Assembly: GCA_021740845.1 (NCBI GenBank)
Contig: JAIOYZ010000006.1
Location: forward strand, 98,950 to 162,949
Reading direction: 5' to 3'
Length of the DNA: 64,000 nucleotides
DNA from: Bacteroidia bacterium
GTDB taxonomy: Bacteria; Bacteroidota; Bacteroidia; UKL13-3
Positions 39,010 to 47,116 of the stretch are shown here, one piece after another. The notes beneath the pieces were generated by a model, which was not told where the DNA came from, did no database searches, and was given only the letters and a program-made list of their open reading frames with translations. The position numbers and the translations under genes were made by a program. Each line of letters begins with the position of its first letter. The first letter of the stretch is position 1.

Positions 39010-39896
39010 TCTTCAACTATTTTATGAAACTCATTATCTGGGAATAAATGGTATTCTTTATTGCGTAAAATTAGGTGGTATGTATTATTAACCTCTCCAT
39101 AGGATAAATAAATGGGAGCTTTTGGGTCGATTCCATACAGCATTAATTTTTTACCATTAAACAAATAGCCTCTAAAATGAATGGGCGAACCCCAAAACTC
39201 TACCAATAATTGCCTTGGAATGGATTTAACATTTCTATACAAACTTTTAACAACCAAAGCCGTAATGGAACTATCATCCAACAAACTATCAGTTTCAATA
39301 TTTAATAATTCTTCCTTTTTCTTAATCGCACTCGCCTCCAAAACCTTAAATAAAGAATCCGCCAAAAAATAATCTCCTTGAATAGCTAATCGATTTCCCT
39401 CCTTATATAATAGCAACTGCGCTTCGGCGGCTTCAAATAAAACATTTGAATCCTCGGGATAAACTTCTGGAATAATGATGCTTTTTTTCCTTACCTTTTT
39501 TTCTTTAACTGGAGCTATTGGTTCAGGAACATTTTCTTTGGCTTCAAAAATATTTATCTTCTCTATTAAAGGTTTGCGCCTAGGTTTGGCTTCTGTTTGA
39601 ACCGAATAATTGGCAGAAAAGTAATAGTCGATAATTAGAACCAAACACAAAATAGAAATTGTGGCATACAACCAACCCCATTTTTGAGGCTTTGCTTTTA
39701 ACAATTCTGGCTCATCGTATTCTGCCAATTCTTCCTCAACAATTTCCTTCCTATTATCAACATAAAAGTCAAAGTCGGATTTAAACTTTTCATTTTCAGA
39801 CAGCTTCTTGGTGAAAGACAAAAGTTCTTCTCCTTTCATCTCATTCCTGAGAAACTTCTCGAAAAAATATTGGTGTTTATCGTGGGAAAAATGCAT
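39006..39896 (-). CDS. Membrane-anchored protein of unknown function, coupled to dapF
   Basis: A 296-residue protein from the ATG at 39894-39896 (MHFSHDKHQYFFEKFL); the frame opens at 39932. A cytoplasmic N-terminal part (YFFEKFLRNEMKGEELLSFTKKLSENEKFKSDFDFYVDNRKEI) resembles the start of anti-sigma-factor-like proteins. One transmembrane helix follows (WLYATISILCLVLIIDYYF), then a basic/proline-rich linker and a C-terminal domain with TPR-like helices. No sigma factor gene adjoins. Its stop overlaps the dapF start by 4 bases. Function unknown. Confidence 0.75.
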   Translation of the reverse strand: MHFSHDKHQYFFEKFLRNEMKGEELLSFTKKLSENEKFKSDFDFYVDNRKEIVEEELAEYDEPELLKAKPQKWGWLYATISILCLVLIIDYYFSANYSVQTEAKPRRKPLIEKINIFEAKENVPEPIAPVKEKKVRKKSIIIPEVYPEDSNVLFEAAEAQLLLYKEGNRLAIQGDYFLADSLFKVLEASAIKKKEELLNIETDSLLDDSSITALVVKSLYRNVKSIPRQLLVEFWGSPIHFRGYLFNGKKLMLYGIDPKAPIYLSYGEVNNTYHLILRNKEYHLFPDNEFHKIVEE

Positions 39897-40046
39897 ATTT
39901 ACTGAACTTACAGTAGCGGCAAATTTCGCCATTTAGTTGGTAAAATTTGTCATTATTAAATTGCGTTTTACAAATATATTTTTAAAATCATGCCATTTTT
40001 ACATTGGAATGATTTTTGAAAATTAAGCAAAAAATTTAAAAAACAT

Positions 40047-41498
40047 ATGAAAAGATTCTTAGGATTAATTTTGGTAGCCAGCCTTGGAGGTTTGGTAGCC
40101 ATTGGTTTAAACAAATTTTTTAACAAAGAAGACGAAGCAAAATTTACCACGCAGCACTTGGCTCAATACGCCAGTTTGCAAGAAGGAAACTACCCAGATT
40201 TTGTTGCTGTAGCCGAATTAGTAACCCCAACAGTTGTACATATTATTACTACTGTTAACACTTCAAGCCAAGAAATTGATGTAGAAAATGACCCATTTGG
40301 AGGTTTCTTTAAAGGATTTCAAATTCCTCAAGGTCCAAAAGTAGGCTCAGGTTCTGGTGTTATTATTTCTTCTGATGGATATATTGTAACCAATAACCAT
40401 GTAATTAATGGTGCCAGTAAAATAAAGGTAATCCTTAACGACAAACGTGAATACGATGCGGAGCTTTTGGGTGCCGACAAAAATACAGACTTAGCCTTAT
40501 TAAGAATAGACGAGAAAAGTTTACCTTTTGCTTTAATAGGAAATTCAGACGAAGTAAAAGTTGGTCAATGGGTTTTGGCTGTAGGCAATCCATTTAACTT
40601 AACGTCAACCGTAACTGCAGGTATTGTTAGCGCAAAAGGTAGAGGTTTGAACCTAATCCGCGACCCTAGAAACCAAGAAACTCAATATGCAATTGAGGCA
40701 TTTATACAAACGGATGCGGCAATTAACCCTGGAAATAGTGGTGGCGCCATGGTTTCAACCGAAGGGAAATTAATTGGAATAAATACCGCAATTGCTAGCC
40801 AAAATGGCCAATATGCCGGATATGGATTTGCAATTCCTTCTAACCTAATGAAAAAAGTAATCGAAGATTTGATGAAATTTGGGGAAGTACAAAGAGGTTT
40901 ATTAGGAGTTCAAATTCAAGATGTAAACAATGAACTTGCCGAAAAGGAAGGGTTGAAAGAAGTAAAAGGTGTGTTTGTAGCCAAGGTAAATGACAATACT
41001 GCTGCTTCTGCTGCAGGAATCAAAGACAAGGATGTCATTATTTCCATAGATGGCCAAACTGTTAATTCAAGCAATGAGCTACAAGAAAAAGTGGGAAAGA
41101 AAAGTCCGGGAGACAAGGTGGTTGTAGGATTAATTAGAAATGGAAATAAAATGGAACTTACTGCAACTCTTAGAAACAAAGAAGGAAAAGCAGAAGTTGC
41201 TAAAGCAGAAAAAGTAGAAAACAACAAAATTTTAGAATGTGATTTTGAAACCATTCCTAGAGAAGAACGCCTAAAATTAAAAGTTTCTAATGGTGTAAGA
41301 ATTAAAAAAGTAGGAGAAAAAAGTCCTTTGAAGAAAGCTGGAATTCCCGATGGTTTTGTTTTAACCAGCATTGATAAAAAACCTATTGCTACAATTACAG
41401 ATGTAAAATTAAGTCTTAAAGACCATAAAGGAGGCGTGCTTATGGAAGGCATAAACCCTAGCGGCAGCAAAGGCTATTATGCATTTGGTATAGAATAG
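40047..41498 (+). CDS. Do/HtrA-family periplasmic serine protease
   Basis: Protein quality control in the envelope. The 483-residue protein has an N-terminal hydrophobic anchor (LGLILVASLGGLVAIGL), a trypsin-like domain with the triad His118 (TNNHVING), Asp148 (KNTDLALLRID) and Ser231 (NPGNSGGAM), and two PDZ domains (about 290-385, RGLLGVQIQDVNNEL onward, and about 405-480, RIKKVGEKSPLKKAGIPDGFVL). This is the DegP/DegQ architecture; I leave the symbol open as the two cannot be told apart here. It is a single gene with a strong terminator. Copies of the dispersed repeat lie inside (40644) and across its stop codon (41498). Confidence 0.95.
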   Translation: MKRFLGLILVASLGGLVAIGLNKFFNKEDEAKFTTQHLAQYASLQEGNYPDFVAVAELVTPTVVHIITTVNTSSQEIDVENDPFGGFFKGFQIPQGPKVGSGSGVIISSDGYIVTNNHVINGASKIKVILNDKREYDAELLGADKNTDLALLRIDEKSLPFALIGNSDEVKVGQWVLAVGNPFNLTSTVTAGIVSAKGRGLNLIRDPRNQETQYAIEAFIQTDAAINPGNSGGAMVSTEGKLIGINTAIASQNGQYAGYGFAIPSNLMKKVIEDLMKFGEVQRGLLGVQIQDVNNELAEKEGLKEVKGVFVAKVNDNTAASAAGIKDKDVIISIDGQTVNSSNELQEKVGKKSPGDKVVVGLIRNGNKMELTATLRNKEGKAEVAKAEKVENNKILECDFETIPREERLKLKVSNGVRIKKVGEKSPLKKAGIPDGFVLTSIDKKPIATITDVKLSLKDHKGGVLMEGINPSGSKGYYAFGIE

Positions 41499-41507
41499 GT
41501 TTGAACC
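41498..41507 (+). repeat. Dispersed repeat GGTTTGAACC overlapping a stop codon
   Basis: Its first base is the last base of the TAG stop of the protease gene, so it lies in the transcript just before the terminator hairpin. Confidence 0.8.
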
Positions 41508-41523
41508 TAAAGATAATTAAAGA

Positions 41524-41556
41524 AAATCCGGCAATTGAATTTGCCGGATTTTTTTT
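41524..41556 (+). terminator. Rho-independent terminator after the Do-family protease
   Basis: An 11-bp stem, AAATCCGGCAA with TTGCCGGATTT, a 6-base loop and a T-run. Confidence 0.93.
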
Positions 41557-41710
41557 GCCCAAAACCAAACCTTCGTCACAAAACGAAACCATATTGATTT
41601 TAAAATGGGATTGGATCAAACCAAATTTGAGGACAAGAATGTAAAATACAACTTGCATTTGAACTAAAGAGAATCTGCATTCCGTTTAATTTTCCTATTT
41701 TCGCGGCAAC

Positions 41711-42943
41711 ATGGAAATAGTGAATGGACAGTATACCACATCTGGTATCAACCTTACAGAAATTGCTAAAGAATTTGGCGCGCCCGTATATGTATACGAT
41801 GGCAACACGATTGTTAATCAACTCAATCGCTTAACAAATGCATTTAAACCTTTAAATATTAAGGTAAAATATGCTTGTAAATCTTTAAACAATTCTGCCA
41901 TTCTTAAACTATTAAAGAAACATGGAAGTGGTTTGGATACGGTTTCTATTAACGAAGTTTTATTAGGATTAAGAGCAGGATTTGAACCCAATGATATTAT
42001 TTTCACTCCTAATTGTGTAAGCATTGAAGAAATTCAAGAAGCAGTGAAATTGGGTGTTCATATCAATATTGATAATATTTCTATCTTGGAGCAGTTTGGA
42101 CATATATATGGAAATACAGTTCCTTGCTGCATTCGCATCAACCCACATATTTTGGCTGGCGGCAATAGCAAAATTTCAACCGGCCATATCGATTCTAAGT
42201 TTGGGATTTCTGTTCATCAATTACGACATGTTACTCGCGTGGTGCAATCGAACAATATTCATGTAAATGGTTTGCACATGCATACTGGTTCGGATATTTT
42301 GGATGCAGGTGTTTTTTTACAAGGTGCCGAAATATTATTTGAAGCGGCCAAAGATTTCCCTAACCTAGAATTTATTGATTTTGGTTCAGGCTTTAAGGTA
42401 GCTTATAAAGATGCCGACATTACTACAGATATTGAGGAATTAGGGGAAGCAATAACAAAACGTTTTCAGGCATTTTGCAAAGAATATGGCAGAGACCTAG
42501 AATTATGGTTTGAACCAGGCAAGTTTTTAGTAAGTGAATCTGGTTATTTTTTGGTTAAAGTAAACGTATTAAAACAAACTACAGCAACTGTTTTTGTAGG
42601 AGTAGATAGTGGGTTAAACCATTTGATTCGCCCTATGTTATACGATTCGTACCATTCTATTGTGAACATTTCTAATCCAGAAGGCAAACAAAGAATTTAT
42701 ACCGTGGTGGGTTATATCTGCGAAACCGACACTTTTGGTTGGGATAGAAAATTAAGCGAAGTACACGAAGGTGATATTTTGTGCTTTAAAAATGCGGGCG
42801 CTTATGGCATGACCATGAGTAGCAATTACAATGCTCGTTATAGGCCAGCAGAAGTATTGGTTTGGAACGGCAAAGCACAATTAATTAGAAAGCGCGAAGA
42901 ATTTTCGGATATTATCAGAAATGAAATTGAAGCTGAATTGTAA
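41711..42943 (+). CDS. lysA: Diaminopimelate decarboxylase
   Basis: Final step of lysine synthesis, PLP-dependent decarboxylation of meso-DAP. The 410-residue protein has the PLP lysine in IKVKYACKSLNNSAIL, HMHTGSDILDAG, EFIDFGSGFKV, the phosphate-binding and substrate loop WFEPGKFLVSESG, and the dimer-partner motif YICETDTFGWDRKLSEVHEGDILCFKNAGAYGMTMSSNYN. Length is standard. It is followed by a HerA-like ATPase gene after 24 bases. A dispersed-repeat copy lies in the WFEPGK codons (42507-42516). Confidence 0.95.
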   Translation: MEIVNGQYTTSGINLTEIAKEFGAPVYVYDGNTIVNQLNRLTNAFKPLNIKVKYACKSLNNSAILKLLKKHGSGLDTVSINEVLLGLRAGFEPNDIIFTPNCVSIEEIQEAVKLGVHINIDNISILEQFGHIYGNTVPCCIRINPHILAGGNSKISTGHIDSKFGISVHQLRHVTRVVQSNNIHVNGLHMHTGSDILDAGVFLQGAEILFEAAKDFPNLEFIDFGSGFKVAYKDADITTDIEELGEAITKRFQAFCKEYGRDLELWFEPGKFLVSESGYFLVKVNVLKQTTATVFVGVDSGLNHLIRPMLYDSYHSIVNISNPEGKQRIYTVVGYICETDTFGWDRKLSEVHEGDILCFKNAGAYGMTMSSNYNARYRPAEVLVWNGKAQLIRKREEFSDIIRNEIEAEL

Positions 42944-42967
42944 TTCTACAAAATAAAATCACCCAAT

Positions 42968-44536
42968 ATGTTTAAAGAAACCATTCAAAAAGGATATACC
43001 CATAAAGGAGAAAGCATTGTTTTAGGGGCAGCTATGTTAAATGGCGTTGCGGATAAAGATTGTTTAATAAAACTTCCTCTAAAAACATTTAACCGTCATG
43101 GCCTAATTGCAGGTGCTACGGGAACAGGTAAAACAAAAACACTTCAACTAATTGCAGAATTATTAAGTGAAAAAAGTGTTCCTGTTTTGGTAATGGATAT
43201 CAAAGGCGATTTAAGTGGGATTGCTGCTGTAGGGACTGCAAACGAAAAAATAAATGCCCGACAAGAACAAATTGGATTTCCATTCAATCCTCATAATTCG
43301 CCTGTAGAATTTCTAACTTTAAACAAAGGAAAAGGCACTCAATTAAAAGCTACTGTATCTGAATTTGGACCAGTATTGCTAAGCAAAATTCTGGGATTAA
43401 ACGATACCCAAAGTGGTTTCGTTTCTATGATATTTAAATTTACCGACGATAACCAATTGCCCTTATTAGACCTTAAAGATTTTATAAAGGTATTGCAATA
43501 TATTTCCAACGAAGGCAAGGCTGAAATGGAAAAAGATTATGGTAAAATTAGCACTTCGAGCACAGGAACCATTTTAAGGAAAGTAATAGAACTTCAACAA
43601 CAAGGAGCAGATACAATTTTTGGTGAACCTAGTTTTGAGGTAGAAGATTTAATGCGCATTGATAGCAATGGAAAAGGAATGGTTTCTGTTTTGCGCGTAA
43701 ATGATTTGCAAGACAAGCCGAAATTATTTTCAACCTTTATGCTTTGTTTGTTGGCAGAACTCTATGCTAAATTACCAGAAGAAGGAGATTTGGATCAACC
43801 CAAATTGTGTTTATTTATTGATGAAGCACATTTGATTTTTAACGATGCCAGCCAAGCCTTATTAGACCAAATTGAAACCATTATAAAATTAATACGTTCG
43901 AAAGGAGTAGGTATATTTTTTGTTACCCAAAACCCAACGGATGTTCCAGCAGCTGTTTTAAGCCAATTGGGTTTAAAAGTGCAACATGCATTAAGAGCAT
44001 TTACCGCTGCGGATAGAAAATCAATTAAGCAATCTGCAGAAAATTTCCCTGAGTCTGATTTTTATAAAGTAGACGAATTGCTAACCCAATTAGGAATGGG
44101 GGAAGCCTTGATAACAGGCTTAAACGAAAAAGGAATTCCAACACCCTTAGCAGCAACTTTGTTATGTGCGCCTTCTAGCAGAATGGATGTTTTGAGTGAA
44201 GAAGAAATTGATGCGATTGCCAACAAATCTTTTATCGCCAAAAGGTATAATCAAGAATTGGATAGCCAAAGTGCTTACGAAATTTTAAATGCCAAATTAC
44301 AAAGAGCTTCTGCCCAAATAGAAACTGAAAAGGAAAACGAAAGGGAAGTGGAAGGTGACTCTAGAACAAGCAGCAGAGGAAGAACAGAAAAATCTACTTT
44401 AGATGAAATATTAAGTTCTCCTGTTACCAAACAAGTTGCTAGAACTGCGGCAAGTGTTATTACCAGAAGTTTGCTCGGCGCCTTAGGATTAACAAGCACT
44501 AGCAGCCGCAGTAGAAAGAAAAGTTCTTGGTTTTAA
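42968..44536 (+). CDS. HerA-like ATPase (DUF853, YjgR family)
   Basis: A cytoplasmic RecA/HerA-FtsK-superfamily ATPase of 522 residues. Walker A is GATGTGKT (residues 49-56), Walker B is LCLFIDEAHLIF, and the late IRSKGVGIFFVTQNPTDVPAAVLSQLGLKVQHALRAFTAADRK is the typical DUF853 sequence. The last 90 residues are a charged, low-complexity tail (ETEKENEREVEGDSRTSSRGRTEKS) ending RKKSSWF. The physiological role is unknown. The final 23 bases of the gene recur exactly at 46450-46472, see the finding on the insertion. Confidence 0.93.
   Translation: MFKETIQKGYTHKGESIVLGAAMLNGVADKDCLIKLPLKTFNRHGLIAGATGTGKTKTLQLIAELLSEKSVPVLVMDIKGDLSGIAAVGTANEKINARQEQIGFPFNPHNSPVEFLTLNKGKGTQLKATVSEFGPVLLSKILGLNDTQSGFVSMIFKFTDDNQLPLLDLKDFIKVLQYISNEGKAEMEKDYGKISTSSTGTILRKVIELQQQGADTIFGEPSFEVEDLMRIDSNGKGMVSVLRVNDLQDKPKLFSTFMLCLLAELYAKLPEEGDLDQPKLCLFIDEAHLIFNDASQALLDQIETIIKLIRSKGVGIFFVTQNPTDVPAAVLSQLGLKVQHALRAFTAADRKSIKQSAENFPESDFYKVDELLTQLGMGEALITGLNEKGIPTPLAATLLCAPSSRMDVLSEEEIDAIANKSFIAKRYNQELDSQSAYEILNAKLQRASAQIETEKENEREVEGDSRTSSRGRTEKSTLDEILSSPVTKQVARTAASVITRSLLGALGLTSTSSRSRKKSSWF
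44513..44535 (+). repeat. 23-bp direct repeat, left copy (3' end of the HerA-like gene)
   Basis: Identical to 46450-46472. It encodes the terminal residues RKKSSWF and runs into the stop. The two copies bracket 1.9 kb with two genes that do not belong to the flanking units. Confidence 0.85.
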
Positions 44537-44636
44537 TACTTGAAAACAATTTACGAGGTGAATCAAATTCAGAAAAAAATGCGTTTAAGCAATGTAAATA
44601 AATAATTAATTCAACTTATTTTTCTAATTTAACTTT

Positions 44637-45569
44637 TCACTTTTTCTTTTTGATTTCTAATGGTCTATTGCTAACAAAGCCAACATAAAAGCCATAATTT
44701 TCTTGCATACCACTTATTTCATTTACTAAATTGTATCTAAAAATTAGTTCATTTCCTTTTGAATTTGCAAAACTAATGAGCAAACCAATCTGATAATACT
44801 TTTCATCTATTACTCCGAAAGAAGTTCCACTAGAAAAAACGTATTTAGCATTAGGATTAAATGGCCATTTATAATTGACAATAGTACTAAATACTGGTTT
44901 TGAATTAAGTAAAGAATATTTTATATAAGATTCTAAATATAAACTTGATTGTAGTTTACTCTTAAAGATTCCAAGGGTATTGCCAGTAACAATAGCAAAA
45001 TATTTTGGAAATACTTCATCTTGATTAGCAATTGGAAATGCATTGAGAACCATAACAGAAAAATAAATTCTTTTGAGGGAATCAGATAAAATCAAAGAAG
45101 TATTAAAACCATCAGATATTTGCCCATAACCTGGAACTGCGGTCTGTTTCAAATAATCTACAAATCCGGATGAAAGCGTTCCCCTTACCAACTTATAATT
45201 TAACCCAATGGCACAATTTAGTTTAGAATTTACTTGGAAATTATAACCTGTTCCTAAACTAATAACTCCAATTGAAACTTGGTTTGGTAAAATATTCGTT
45301 GTAAATGTAAGGCCAAAATTTAGTGGGTCTATAAAGGAAGTAATACCAACACGATAAATCCTTGCCTGATAATCACCATTTCCTAAATTTGAATTATTTG
45401 CAAAATAAGATGAAACATTATGAAAAAGTCCCAATTCAGCTGGATTTATTTCAAAATCGTTATTTTCTAAGGGTAGGTAATTATAAACCTGAGCAACTGT
45501 GTTTGGCATAAAAATTTTCCAACATATAAATGAACTAAACAGAAGCAAAGATTTAATATGCATTTTCAT
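44637..45569 (-). CDS. PorP/SprF-like outer-membrane protein
   Basis: A 310-residue exported protein (signal MKMHIKSLLLFSSFICWKIFMPNTVAQ). After QVYNYLPLENNDFEINPAELGL, similar to the NPAxAG start of PorP/SprF T9SS membrane proteins, come about 14 amphipathic strands (RVGITSFIDPLNFGLTF, SIGVISLGTGYNF, CAIGLNYKLV and others). The PorP assignment rests on pattern only. PorP-like proteins often sit with a partner protein that they anchor or export. Its start lies one base from the end of the upstream unknown gene, so they form a pair. Both lie between the 23-bp repeats. Confidence 0.7.
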   Translation of the reverse strand: MKMHIKSLLLFSSFICWKIFMPNTVAQVYNYLPLENNDFEINPAELGLFHNVSSYFANNSNLGNGDYQARIYRVGITSFIDPLNFGLTFTTNILPNQVSIGVISLGTGYNFQVNSKLNCAIGLNYKLVRGTLSSGFVDYLKQTAVPGYGQISDGFNTSLILSDSLKRIYFSVMVLNAFPIANQDEVFPKYFAIVTGNTLGIFKSKLQSSLYLESYIKYSLLNSKPVFSTIVNYKWPFNPNAKYVFSSGTSFGVIDEKYYQIGLLISFANSKGNELIFRYNLVNEISGMQENYGFYVGFVSNRPLEIKKKK

Positions 45570-45570
45570 T

Positions 45571-46263
45571 TTACAATAGGATACCCAGTATTACGAAAAC
45601 AACAAAACCAGCAGAAAAAAGTGATGCTGTCAGAGTAGCTTGTGTAATACAATCGTCTAAATTATAATCTTCACCTTTATGACTTTCGGTATACCTTAAA
45701 TATCCTACAGCAAAGCCTGCAGCGTCTGCATAAACCCATAATGGAGCAGATGTTTCATAATTGGGATCATATGGGGGCAACCAAGGATCCCAAGAGGTAA
45801 CACCAACATTATCCACAATCTGCTTCCAATATAAACTACTTTTTTGAGCAATAGCGATTGTTCCAAGTAAGCCCTGATAATCATTGGAGGAAACGGATAA
45901 TAATTTAAATTCATCTGCAAGTGAATTAAGTTCAGTAATTACCGTATCTATTCCTGAACCATTTGTGCAAATTGACTTTATTTTATCTAATCCAACTTTA
46001 AATACAGCACTAAAATAATTTGACACGAAAAATGGATCCGAATTAATTGAAGCATAATTAAATGTGGAAATTAAATCAGAAATTTGAGTTTGCCTTTCAA
46101 AATCCGAAAAAACTTTTCCTGATTTAGTTCCATAAAAATCAATCACAACTGAGGCAAGGTTATCAATTGAATCTCCAAAACTAAAGTTATTTGAGACATA
46201 ATCCATGCATTCATTATGCATTTCTCCAAATCCGTTGTAAGGATTTACATAGTTATATGACAT
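45571..46263 (-). CDS. Unknown protein with N-terminal NPYNGFGEMHNE motif and C-terminal membrane helix
   Basis: A 230-residue protein without a signal peptide. It opens MSYNYVNPYNGFGEMHNECMDYVSNNF, a motif I have seen in Bacteroidota proteins of unknown function but cannot name. The centre is helical with many Ser/Asp. A Trp/Pro-rich stretch (SWDPWLPPYDPNYETSAPLWVYADAAG) precedes an apparent helix and a C-terminal hydrophobic segment (ASLFSAGFVVFVILGILL). One possibility is a substrate or partner of the adjacent barrel; another is a membrane-active effector. No other member lies in the window. It is the first gene of the inserted pair. Confidence 0.7.
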   Translation of the reverse strand: MSYNYVNPYNGFGEMHNECMDYVSNNFSFGDSIDNLASVVIDFYGTKSGKVFSDFERQTQISDLISTFNYASINSDPFFVSNYFSAVFKVGLDKIKSICTNGSGIDTVITELNSLADEFKLLSVSSNDYQGLLGTIAIAQKSSLYWKQIVDNVGVTSWDPWLPPYDPNYETSAPLWVYADAAGFAVGYLRYTESHKGEDYNLDDCITQATLTASLFSAGFVVFVILGILL

Positions 46264-46449
46264 ATTTTATAAAATTTATTTAGTTAAAAAATATTTATAC
46301 TCAAATTTTATGCATTTTTCTTAGAAAACATCACCCATTTTATAGATTTAGAAAAATTTAAGAAATAAATACAAAACTCCAAAACTATTTAAGATTGAGG
46401 CGTATAAAAATTGCAATCGTTAAAATAACTAAACCATCGGCCTAAATGC

Positions 46450-46472
46450 AGAAAGAAAAGTTCTTGGTTTTA
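46450..46472 (+). repeat. 23-bp direct repeat, right copy (remnant of the HerA-like gene 3' end)
   Basis: Exact copy of 44513-44535 followed by TAG-type continuation, so it would again encode RKKSSWF and a stop. It lies 16 bases before the ORF6N gene end and has no coding role here. Confidence 0.85.
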
Positions 46473-46487
46473 GCTTGCCAAATTTTA

Positions 46488-47033
46488 TTAATTCGACTTG
46501 AACCCAATTGCCTTTCGAGGTTCTACTGGTGGATTTAGTAAATGTTTCAAAGCATCAAAAATTACCTGAATTTCTTGTTCGTGTTTGCTTACTTTTTTAT
46601 TTTGTTTGAGTAATTTCTTTTCTAATTGCTCCATTTTAAACAAGACATCTTTGTGAGTTAGTAATACTTCTCTAATGCGAGTAAAAATTCTTATTATCTG
46701 AATATTTACCTCAATGGCAGTATCACTTTTCAGAACACTTGAGAGCATAGAAACACCTTGCTCTGTAAATACAAAAGGCCTTTTTCTCATTCCCATTTTA
46801 ACAGAATTGGAAGTCACAAATTGTGACTTCCAATTCTCAAATTCATCGTTGCTTAACTGAAACATAAAGTCTTCGGGAAAGCGTTTGGTATTTCGTTTTA
46901 CAGATTGGTTCAAAACTTTGGTTTCTACACCATACATTTCTGCCAAATCTCTATCCACCATCACCTTCTTTCCTCTAATATGGTAAATCTTGCTTAATAC
47001 AATTTCGTCAGTAATTTCAATGGGGTTGCTCAT
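46488..47033 (-). CDS. ORF6N-domain DNA-binding protein
   Basis: A 181-residue protein. The N-terminal ORF6N domain reads ITDEIVLSKIYHIRGKKVMVDRDLAEMYGVETKVLNQSVKRNTKRFPEDFMFQL and MRKRPFVFTEQGVSMLSSVLKSDTAIEVNIQIIRIFTRIREVL, followed by a coiled coil (FKMEQLEKKLLKQNKKVSKHEQEIQVIFDALKHLL). ORF6N/KilA-N proteins come from phage and mobile elements and bind DNA; most chromosomal copies are uncharacterised. Codons for ENWKSQFVTSNSV form a 35-bp palindrome (46803-46837). It lies directly beside the inserted segment. Confidence 0.88.
   Translation of the reverse strand: MSNPIEITDEIVLSKIYHIRGKKVMVDRDLAEMYGVETKVLNQSVKRNTKRFPEDFMFQLSNDEFENWKSQFVTSNSVKMGMRKRPFVFTEQGVSMLSSVLKSDTAIEVNIQIIRIFTRIREVLLTHKDVLFKMEQLEKKLLKQNKKVSKHEQEIQVIFDALKHLLNPPVEPRKAIGFKSN
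46803..46837. repeat. 35-bp perfect palindrome inside the ORF6N gene
   Basis: Two 17-base arms, AGAATTGGAAGTCACAA at 46803-46819 and its exact complement at 46821-46837, surround one base. They lie within coding sequence and cannot be explained by codon preference alone. Confidence 0.9.
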
Positions 47034-47116
47034 AAACTATTTAGGTTTCAACAAATATATTTACCTAGGTAGATTAATTCCAAACTGAAAACACTAATAA
47101 ATCCGGTAATTAGGAT

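Noticed and set aside
40916..41470. 184-residue minus-strand open frame
   Set aside because: It is antisense to the PDZ region of the Do-family protease. Its composition is that of a reversed Lys/Gly-rich coding strand.
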